Shown here piece by piece: positions 5,870 through 11,078 of a DNA stretch of 11,078 bases. Numbering within the stretch: position 1 is the first letter of the stretch; every line of letters starts with the position of its first letter. Source of the stretch: Spirochaetaceae bacterium (lineage in GTDB: Bacteria > Spirochaetota > Spirochaetia > DSM-27196 > SKKC01); NCBI GenBank assembly GCA_003554375.1, contig PWGF01000209.1, positions 1 through 11,078 of the forward strand, in the 5' to 3' direction. The notes under the pieces were generated by a model. It saw nothing but the letters and a program-made list of their open reading frames with translations. It made no database searches and was not told the DNA's origin. Position numbers and translations under genes: made by a program.

Positions 5870-6910
5870 ATGGTGGGCCCGAAGAAGGTGAGGCGCAGAT
5901 TGTTGTTGCCGTTTGTGGCGTTGGGAGCCGTCCTGGTCGCCGGGTGTGCCGGCACGCCCCTTCGCGACGACGCAGAGCTACCGAATTGGCGTATGGGTGC
6001 ATCGATGCCCCGAAGTGTCGGCGAAGTCGCGATGGCTGCGACGCCCCGCGTGGTAGACGGAGAGGCCGAGCAGCGAATCGTGGTGGTCGGCGGCATCAGG
6101 GGACTGGGAAGCACCCAGGATCGAGTCTACTTCTACGATCCCGAGGCTGACCGCTGGGAGGAGGGGCCGCCGCTCCCGGAACCGCGGCATCACACGGCTG
6201 CCGCGTCGATGGCGGGGGACCTCCATGTCTCCGGCGGCGCCCGGTCGACGGCGGGATCGTGGGACCCAGAATCGGACCTCTGGCGCTTGGAGGCGGATGC
6301 GGAGGAATGGGAAGAGCTCGAGCCGATGCCGGAAGGACGCTACGGGCACCGGCTGGTCGAGCACGGCGGCGCGCTGTACGCCGTCGGCGGGCACGGCCCC
6401 GGCAGCGCGCTCTTCCGGTACAGCGCCGGCGAGGCCTGGAGCTCGCGTGCCGAGATTCCCCGGATGCGCGATCATCTGTCGGTCGTCGTCGCCGACGGCG
6501 AGATCTGGGCGATCGGCGGACGTGCTGACGGCGAGGGCTTCGCCCAAGTCGATGTCTACGATCCCGAGAGTGATGCGTGGCGCGACGGTCCGGACCTCCC
6601 ATCGGCAACGAGCGGCGCTGTCGAGGGTCGTATCGACGGCGAAATCCATATCTACGGCGGCGAGGACCCCTCGTTCCGGGGCGGCGGCGTCTTCGACCGC
6701 CACTGGCGGCTGGACCCCTCCGCCGAAGAGCCGCGCTGGGTCGAAGCTGATCCGCCACCCCAGGCAATCCACGGCGTCGAGGGTGCCACACTCGACGGGC
6801 ACTTCTATAAGGCCGGCGGCGCCAATCTGCAGGGCGGACGCTCGATGTTCGGCTGGAGCGACCGCCTTCAGATACGCGAGCCACAGACGGCAACCGGGGC
6901 CGGTGACTAG
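5870..6910 (+). CDS. Kelch-repeat lipoprotein, six-blade beta-propeller
   Basis: The 346-residue product has a basic n-region (KKVRRR), a hydrophobic stretch and the lipobox LVAGC with the acylated Cys at position 26. The mature part has six Kelch-like units, each with a Gly-Gly pair: VVVGG (74-75), HVSGG (122-123), YAVGG (173-174), WAIGG (216-217), HIYGG (263-264) and YKAGG (316-317). Most are followed by DPE-x3-W motifs such as YDPEADRW (89-96) and YDPESDAW (230-237). Six such units make one complete propeller, a protein- or sugar-binding scaffold; galactose-oxidase-like active-site residues are not evident. The start at 5870 has GAGGAG upstream. An in-frame ATG at 5666 would add 68 residues overlapping the previous gene and bury the signal peptide, so it is rejected. 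The last residues after the sixth blade may close the propeller. Ligand unknown. Confidence 0.85.
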   Translation: MVGPKKVRRRLLLPFVALGAVLVAGCAGTPLRDDAELPNWRMGASMPRSVGEVAMAATPRVVDGEAEQRIVVVGGIRGLGSTQDRVYFYDPEADRWEEGPPLPEPRHHTAAASMAGDLHVSGGARSTAGSWDPESDLWRLEADAEEWEELEPMPEGRYGHRLVEHGGALYAVGGHGPGSALFRYSAGEAWSSRAEIPRMRDHLSVVVADGEIWAIGGRADGEGFAQVDVYDPESDAWRDGPDLPSATSGAVEGRIDGEIHIYGGEDPSFRGGGVFDRHWRLDPSAEEPRWVEADPPPQAIHGVEGATLDGHFYKAGGANLQGGRSMFGWSDRLQIREPQTATGAGD

Positions 6911-6948
6911 CTGCGTCCCGAGTATAGACGCGCGACTGAGTTCAAAAT

Positions 6949-6978
6949 TTGAGGCGGGTGGACGACCGGTATTATAGT
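6949..6978 (+). promoter_or_regulatory. Sigma70-like promoter before the small acidic lipoprotein
   Basis: TTGAGG at 6949-6954 (4 of 6 to TTGACA), an 18-nt spacer, then TATAGT at 6973-6978 (5 of 6). An AT-rich inverted repeat, TCAAA-A-TTTGA at 6942-6952, overlaps the -35 side and could be an operator. The implied leader to the ATG at 7142 is about 155 nt. The rest of 6911-7141 holds no supported gene. Confidence 0.45.
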
Positions 6979-7141
6979 GAGAGTCAGGGCAGCCGGGTTA
7001 TGCCAGGCGGGAGCCGAGACAAGACCCCGGCGCGGAGGCCACGCGCGCGGGGAACCTGTGCCGAGCTCAGCTGCGCCGTCATACACCGCGCGAGCACCGG
7101 AGCGTATCGTCCGAGCCCAAACCATCGAGAGGGAGGCTACT

Positions 7142-7780
7142 ATGAACCACCATCAGGAAATGCCGAAGAGAGTCCCGCGCAACGCGCGCAGGCGCTCGCA
7201 AGCCCGCCGGGAGAGGCACGGTTTCGCGCCGGGACGCGCTTTTCTTTGGGTGCCCGCTCTGGCAGTAATCGTGCTCCTGGCAGGGTGCGACGTACCGTTC
7301 AGCGAAACCGCGGACCTCGGGGAAGCACGGATTCCGGTCGCGGATGGATACGGCGAAGAGAGCGTGAGCGGCTTCCGCGAAGACGTAGAGGAGATGAACG
7401 CCACATTCGACCTCGTGGCGCTCGACTACCGGCTGGAAGCACCCGATCTCGACGATCCGCTCTCCGAGATCACCGACAGTGACACCGAAGTCACCATCAC
7501 GTTCTTCGTGTCCGGCAAGACGGAGGCCGATTCCAATGCCGACGAGCCGACCGGCGGGGATGAGTACGAGACGCTTCTCGTCGAGACGCTCGAGAGTGAG
7601 GAGACCAAAGAGGACACGGTCGAGAGCGACCTCCTCCGCGAGATTCTCAACGGTACGCAGGAGAGCTTCGTCTTTGCCGTGGAGATAGAGGTCGATGGAA
7701 AGCCGCTCGACGGCCTGACCAAGGACGACTATGCCGACTTCTCCGGCGAACTCGAGCTGGCAGGAACCGTGGGGCTGTGA
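7142..7780 (+). CDS. Small acidic lipoprotein, unknown function
   Basis: I do not recognise the family. The 212-residue product has a long, very basic n-region (VPRNARRRSQARRERHG, about 11-27), a hydrophobic stretch and the lipobox VIVLLAGC, placing the acylated Cys at position 49. The mature part is strongly acidic (for example EDVEEMNATFDLVALDYRLE), with alternating hydrophobic residues suggesting beta structure (VTITFFVSG, FVFAVEIEVDG, FSGELELAG), perhaps an immunoglobulin-like or lipocalin-like sandwich. An Asp/Glu/Thr-rich loop (about 140-165) interrupts it. GGGAGG five bases before the ATG supports this start; Met7 is the alternative and would shorten the unusually long n-region. It has its own promoter-like site upstream and no gene closer than 230 nt on that side, so it is probably transcribed alone. 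Confidence 0.75.
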   Translation: MNHHQEMPKRVPRNARRRSQARRERHGFAPGRAFLWVPALAVIVLLAGCDVPFSETADLGEARIPVADGYGEESVSGFREDVEEMNATFDLVALDYRLEAPDLDDPLSEITDSDTEVTITFFVSGKTEADSNADEPTGGDEYETLLVETLESEETKEDTVESDLLREILNGTQESFVFAVEIEVDGKPLDGLTKDDYADFSGELELAGTVGL

Positions 7781-8097
7781 TGGTAGCCAACTGAACCCGG
7801 CGCGGTGTCGCCACAGGCGCGCTACGCCGAGCGGCCGTTCCCGGGAGCAGGCCGGCAACGCCCAGCCCATGGTGGGGGAAGCGGAAGACCGCGAGGGGCG
7901 TGCCGGGCGGAGCGTGAGCGGAGCCCGAAAAGCACGCCCCGGTGCCCGAAGGGCACGCGGGCTGGAGCGTGGGGGATACTTCCCCCACCAACAATCCTCG
8001 CCTCACGTCCTGGGGCGTGGAGGATGCTTCCCCCGCCAACAATCCCCGCCTCACGTCCTTCCCAACACCTGGCTTGCGTCGGTACATTCCTCCTTAC
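7781..8097 (+). repeat. Intergenic repeat cluster: dispersed repeat copy B and tandem 48-bp units
   Basis: 7841-7882 is the second copy of the roughly 40-bp element seen at 1945-1984. At 7967-8014 and 8015-8062 lie two tandem 48-bp units, matching at 41 of 48 bases; apart from the last three bases, the differences are all transitions. The first unit contains a perfect hairpin (GTGGGGGA at 7969-7976 with TCCCCCAC at 7981-7988); in the second the stem is weakened. The arrangement looks like REP-type extragenic palindromes, not a CRISPR array. ORFs through this block look like composition artefacts. Confidence 0.6.
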
Positions 8098-8652
8098 ATG
8101 AAACTCTTCTTCCTTGCCGCCTTCCTCCTCTGGTCCGCGGCCACCGTGGTGCTCACCCAGGCGCCCGGAGGGGGAATCGACGTCGACCTCTCTTTCGCTA
8201 CCGCCAAGCTCGGGCACCTCGTGCTCTTTGCTGGGTGGACATTCTTGCTCGGGCTGACCCTGGCGATCCCTGCCAGGGCGGCGGGCTCGCGAGGCAGGAG
8301 CTCCGGTTCGAACAAAGCGGAAGAGGCCGCATCGAGCGCGAACCGAGCCCACGCCGGGCGCCGCCTGGAGCCGGCCGGCGACAGGAACACCGCCGTCGCT
8401 GAATCGAGCGAGCCGGGCGTATCGACTTTGCTCAGATGGGCTCGGCTCGAGCGGGTGAGCCTGTGGGCGGTGTGGGCTGCGGCGGTCGCGTTTGGCGCGG
8501 CGCTCGAGCTCGTTCAAGCGCTCTTGCCGTTCGACCGCGAAGGCGCGCTTGTGGACGTGGGAATCAACGCGATCGGTGCGGCAGCCGCCTGTCTGGTGCT
8601 GTACCGTCTGAGAACGCTCCGGGACAGGCGACTTCGGGATAGCCGGTCGTAG
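8098..8652 (+). CDS. VanZ-like membrane protein with a hydrophilic insert
   Basis: VanZ-family proteins are small inner-membrane proteins, named from teicoplanin resistance, with mostly unknown roles. The 184-residue product keeps the family pattern: an N-terminal helix (MKLFFLAAFLLWSAATVVL), the KLGHLVLFAGWTFLLG block with His40, then a helix ending in ALELVQALLPF (135-145, with Glu137 and Gln140), Arg147, and LVDVGINAIGAAAACLVLY (151-169, with Asp153 and Asn157). Between the second and third helices lies an insert (about 58-118) rich in Ser, Ala, Arg and Glu, which is longer than the short loop usually seen there. No ribosome site precedes the ATG at 8098 (upstream is CATTCCTCCTTAC); the frame is open further upstream only through the repeat block, so 8098 is the best start. 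A TACATT at 8083-8088 could be a -10 box for a leaderless message. Glycopeptide resistance should not be inferred. Confidence 0.75.
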   Translation: MKLFFLAAFLLWSAATVVLTQAPGGGIDVDLSFATAKLGHLVLFAGWTFLLGLTLAIPARAAGSRGRSSGSNKAEEAASSANRAHAGRRLEPAGDRNTAVAESSEPGVSTLLRWARLERVSLWAVWAAAVAFGAALELVQALLPFDREGALVDVGINAIGAAAACLVLYRLRTLRDRRLRDSRS

Positions 8653-8972
8653 CGCAGGGCAATCGCAGTTGGACAACGCCTCCAGAAGGACGGCGGCGCG
8701 TGCCGGGCCGTGAGACACTTGTCGAGGGCCTGTGTTGGTGTCGTGAGAGCGGGCCACCGCTTGCTTCAGCGGCTTTTCGCTGTCTCCGTGGGAGCGTAAT
8801 GATCGCAGTGCGTTTGCTCCGGGTCGAAGCGGAAGCCCCGTTGCACGCCCCCGGTCGGCGTGGTAAAAGGCCTCGGATGGCGCACTCTGCGCCCCATGCC
8901 GCGGCGGCGCGCCATTCGGGAACAGAGCGGCGGGCGACACACGCGCATACCAAGAGACCTCGGAGGAGCACC
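8653..8972 (+). other. Intergenic gap before the outer-membrane gene
   Basis: No gene is supported in these 320 bases. A short stem (CCGCT at 8757-8761 with AGCGG at 8768-8772) followed by CTTTT is a weak terminator candidate for the VanZ-like gene. The frame of the next gene is open from 8700, but this stretch encodes Arg/His/Pro-rich sequence without a signal peptide. Confidence 0.4.
8841..8869 (+). promoter_or_regulatory. Weak sigma70-like promoter for the beta-barrel gene
   Basis: TTGCAC at 8841-8846 (3 of 6), exactly 17 nt, then TAAAAG at 8864-8869 (4 of 6). It would give a leader of about 95 nt to the ATG at 8973. It is the only plausible pair I see in the gap. Confidence 0.3.
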
Positions 8973-10985
8973 ATGGATCGTAGGACGAGCGCTGAAGAAT
9001 CGAGCGGAAGGCAATCGAGACCGCCCGGGCCGAGTAAGATCCCCTGCTGCACCAAGCTCGGTGCGGCGCTTTTTGCGGCGGCGCTCCTGCTCGGCGCTCC
9101 GGCGGTCGCGATCGCTGAGCCCGGCGCCCCTGACACGGTGGACACCGCAGACGCCGCTGACACCCCCGGCGCCGCCGTTGGGGGCGAGGCCGCGAGCATC
9201 GGCAGCGGCGACTTCCCGGAACGGGGCCGCGTCGAGCTTATCGCGATTCCGACGGTGGGAACCGACCCGCTCTACGCGGGCCGAGGCACGTTCGCCGAGC
9301 TCGGGATCGCGCTCTCGTATCGGTCACCGGTTGGTTTCTATTGGGGGCTCGATCTACGCGGCTTCAACGACGATCGATACGACGTGGGTGGGCCGTTTCT
9401 CGATATTCCCTTCTATTTCCAGCTGCGCCAAGGCGGGCTCGGCTACGACGGCGAGCGCTTCAACGCCCGCGCCGGGCGATTCGTTCACGACGACGTCGTG
9501 GACAACCCGTATTCGCTCTTCGTCTCCAGCAGGCCGAAGCCGCAGTTCCTCTACGAAATCGACTACCAGGGCGAGTGGTTCCGCTTCCTCACGCGCTCGG
9601 TCGAGCTCACCCGAAACAGCGCCCACGACTTCCCCGATAAGAGCATCACGTTCCAGACCGTGGGCATCAACCGCCCGAACTGGGAAATCGGGTACCAAGA
9701 TGCGATCGTTGCGGTCGACCTGCCGGACGCCGACTCGGGCGAGGAGCAGGGCGATGAGCCCGGCTACACGAGCGGCGGCCAGAAGGCGGACGGCACCGGC
9801 CCCGTCTTCGTCCCGGAGTACTTTTTCAACCCGCTTCCCGGCTACTTCATCCAGTACGTGCTCGGCGGCGGCCAGTACCCGTGGCTCCGTGACATCAACC
9901 ACAAAAGCCTCATGGGCTTCTACGGGGTCATCCGCGGCGAGTTTTCCGAGCCTGACCGCGAGCCGGCCGGCGCCCAGACGAACGGCGGTGACGGCGGCCG
10001 GGCCGGTGCCGGGGCCCACGGCGACGCCGACGGCGGCGACGGCGCCGGCGGGGACGGAGGAACCCTGCGGGACGCCGGTGGGGACGACGCCGCAAGGGAC
10101 GGAGGAACCCTGCGGGACGCCGGCGGGGACAACGACACCGGCGGCCCCGGCGGGGAGGCCGATGGGGACGCCGGTGGGGACGGAGGAAACTTCGAAGGGA
10201 ACCTCGCTTCGCGCCTGCGACCGCGAACTTGGGAGCTACAAGGCCAGATTCTCGTGGACGACTTCGATCCCGAGTTCATATGGGATCGGGAGTCCCCGGT
10301 GAGCCCGCAGATGATGGCCTGGATGCTCTCGGGCGAGCTCGGCACCGGTCTCGGAAGCTTCCGCCTGACCCACGCCGGCGCCCACATGTATACGTTCCAG
10401 ACTTCCGGCGAGCGCCGTTACAGCTACACCCACTACCCCGACGTCGCCTTTCCGCGCGGCGACGTCCTCCAGCCGATCGACTATCGCGACAACTATTTCG
10501 GCTTCTATCTGGGCGAGAACACCGCCGCCTTCCGCCTCGACTGGGAGCACAAGCTCACTCCGCGCCCCGGGGCCCTTCGCGTACCCCTGGCGCACGTCGG
10601 CCTCGACGCCGGGCTCGCCTACACCATCTCGGGAAGCAAGAGCCCGCTCAACTCATGGCACGAGTATGAGAGCTGGCGCGACCATGAGACCGGCGACCGA
10701 ATCAGCCACACGCGCTGGCTCGACGAGGACGTCCTCGAGCACGGTTTCGAGCTCGGCGTCGGTGCCAAGGGCGAGCTCCACTACCCGTGGGGCACGCTCG
10801 GCTTGGGCGTTGCCGCCGATCTGGGTATCTGGCTCAACGTCCTCGAGCTCGAGCCCCTCGGTCGCTCCGCCGGCGACGATTTCCCCGCCGACTCGAACAA
10901 TGTCGAGCGCTACGTGCCCTCCGAAGGCGAAACCCACCACCGCGCCGCCCTCCGCCTCGAGACGCGCCTCCGCCTGCCCCGCTGA
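8973..10985 (+). CDS. Outer-membrane beta-barrel protein with a Gly/Asp-rich repeat loop
   Basis: The 670-residue product has an extended signal peptide whose hydrophobic core is AALFAAALLLGAPAVAIA (31-48), with likely cleavage before EPGAPD. The mature protein is rich in aromatic residues and alternating strands (GFYWGLDLRGF, FLDIPFYFQLRQGG, LYEIDYQGEWFRFL, DNYFGFYLGENTAAFRL), typical of an outer-membrane barrel. Phrases such as ITFQTVGINRPNWEIGYQDAI and FFNPLPGYFIQYVLGG recall Wzi-like capsule-assembly or porin-like barrels, but I cannot assign a family. About residues 336-408 form a low-complexity insert of Gly, Asp and Ala with the unit DGGTLRDAGGD repeated, probably a surface loop. The protein ends LRLETRLRLPR: a strand-like end, but without the usual final aromatic residue. 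GGAGGAG five bases before the ATG sets the start; the 91-codon upstream extension from 8700 lacks any signal sequence. Role possibly transport or surface exposure. Confidence 0.7.
   Translation: MDRRTSAEESSGRQSRPPGPSKIPCCTKLGAALFAAALLLGAPAVAIAEPGAPDTVDTADAADTPGAAVGGEAASIGSGDFPERGRVELIAIPTVGTDPLYAGRGTFAELGIALSYRSPVGFYWGLDLRGFNDDRYDVGGPFLDIPFYFQLRQGGLGYDGERFNARAGRFVHDDVVDNPYSLFVSSRPKPQFLYEIDYQGEWFRFLTRSVELTRNSAHDFPDKSITFQTVGINRPNWEIGYQDAIVAVDLPDADSGEEQGDEPGYTSGGQKADGTGPVFVPEYFFNPLPGYFIQYVLGGGQYPWLRDINHKSLMGFYGVIRGEFSEPDREPAGAQTNGGDGGRAGAGAHGDADGGDGAGGDGGTLRDAGGDDAARDGGTLRDAGGDNDTGGPGGEADGDAGGDGGNFEGNLASRLRPRTWELQGQILVDDFDPEFIWDRESPVSPQMMAWMLSGELGTGLGSFRLTHAGAHMYTFQTSGERRYSYTHYPDVAFPRGDVLQPIDYRDNYFGFYLGENTAAFRLDWEHKLTPRPGALRVPLAHVGLDAGLAYTISGSKSPLNSWHEYESWRDHETGDRISHTRWLDEDVLEHGFELGVGAKGELHYPWGTLGLGVAADLGIWLNVLELEPLGRSAGDDFPADSNNVERYVPSEGETHHRAALRLETRLRLPR
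10051..10190 (+). repeat. 45-bp in-frame minisatellite within the beta-barrel gene
   Basis: A 45-bp unit (15 codons) begins GGGACGGAGGAACCCTGCGG at 10051 and again at 10096. The two copies are identical for 28 bases and nearly so for 35. A third partial copy (GACGCCGGTGGGGACGGAGG) spans about 10167-10186. The repeats encode GDGGTLRDAGGD-like units and keep the reading frame. Confidence 0.8.
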
Positions 10986-11078
10986 GTCGCGGCGGCCTCC
11001 GGCCGGCGAGGTCGCACGCCGGGCGGCAACGCAGGGGCCCCCGTGGCGGCCGGGCGCGAGGCGGTAATCCAGGCGCAC
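10986..11078. other. GC-rich intergenic end of window
   Basis: No gene is supported. A segment CACGCCGGGCGGCAACGC at 11013-11030 shares the GGCGGCAACGC-like core with the dispersed repeats and the CACGCCGGGCG string near 118-128, so it may be another partial member of the same extragenic family. Confidence 0.3.

Noticed and set aside
5978..6893. Two long minus-strand frames opposite the Kelch gene
   Set aside because: The plus strand has six clear Kelch blades and a lipobox; the antisense products are Arg/Pro-rich shadows.
7967..8062. CRISPR array
   Set aside because: Only two units, directly adjacent with no distinct spacers, and with internal divergence.
8757..8777. Rho-independent terminator after the VanZ-like gene
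   Set aside because: The stem is only five base pairs and sits about 100 bases after the stop; kept only as a remark in the gap entry.
7822..8940. Long minus-strand open frame of 372 codons
   Set aside because: It lies opposite the VanZ-like gene and repeat block, is Arg/Pro/Ser-rich, and has no recognisable domain; high-GC antisense openness explains it.
8860..10302. 480-codon plus-strand frame overlapping the beta-barrel gene
   Set aside because: Composition is Ser/Arg/Thr/Pro low-complexity with no fold signals; the other frame has a signal peptide, ribosome site and strand pattern.

Overview
The window is GC-rich DNA from a Gram-negative-type bacterium. Three products carry lipoprotein signal peptides and one has a classical signal peptide followed by an outer-membrane beta-barrel-like sequence. 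The gene content (glucosamine-6-phosphate deaminase, many lipoproteins, a Kelch lipoprotein, a VanZ-like protein) would fit a high-GC spirochaete or another envelope-rich phylum. That placement is a guess, because no rRNA or other taxonomic marker is present.

Left part (1-3114): a stretch of damaged genes. After a GC-rich, G-run-rich repeat block (1-190), the minus strand carries an AAA_21/OLD-like ATPase followed by a DUF4276 (TOPRIM-like) protein. The ATPase is split by a one-base frameshift. The DUF4276 gene has lost its N-terminal third and carries an in-frame TGA. Next, also on the minus strand, is an MNT nucleotidyltransferase / HEPN pair of the HI0073/HI0074 type. The HEPN protein is short and lacks exactly the segment that normally holds the RNase motif R-X4-H-X-Y. 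Divergent from it, on the plus strand, is what looks like the membrane C-terminal half of a CDP-alcohol phosphatidyltransferase without its catalytic half. So four of the five coding units here are broken or trimmed, and only the nucleotidyltransferase looks complete.

Right part (3206-10985): all genes lie on the plus strand and look intact. nagB (amino-sugar catabolism) comes first, followed by an envelope group: a trypsin-fold lipoprotein whose catalytic Asp position appears to be Asn, a two-helix membrane protein of unknown function, a six-blade Kelch lipoprotein, a small acidic lipoprotein, a VanZ-like membrane protein with a long hydrophilic insert, and a 670-residue outer-membrane beta-barrel candidate with a Gly/Asp-rich minisatellite-coded loop. 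The membrane protein and the Kelch lipoprotein are 40 nt apart and probably share a transcript. The others are separated by gaps of 100-320 nt, several of which hold promoter-like sites or repeats.

Intergenic spaces are unusually rich in short repeats: a roughly 40-bp element at two distant sites (1945 and 7841), a tandem 48-bp hairpin unit upstream of the VanZ gene, a 42-bp-spaced repeat downstream of nagB, and a 37-bp-spaced G-rich repeat at the left edge. No RNA gene, CRISPR array, insertion sequence or integrase was seen. The two most interesting biological readings are the de-toxified HEPN/MNT remnant beside a decayed ATPase-DUF4276 pair, and the envelope gene group with a possible pseudoprotease lipoprotein. 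All family assignments are from motif recognition only.
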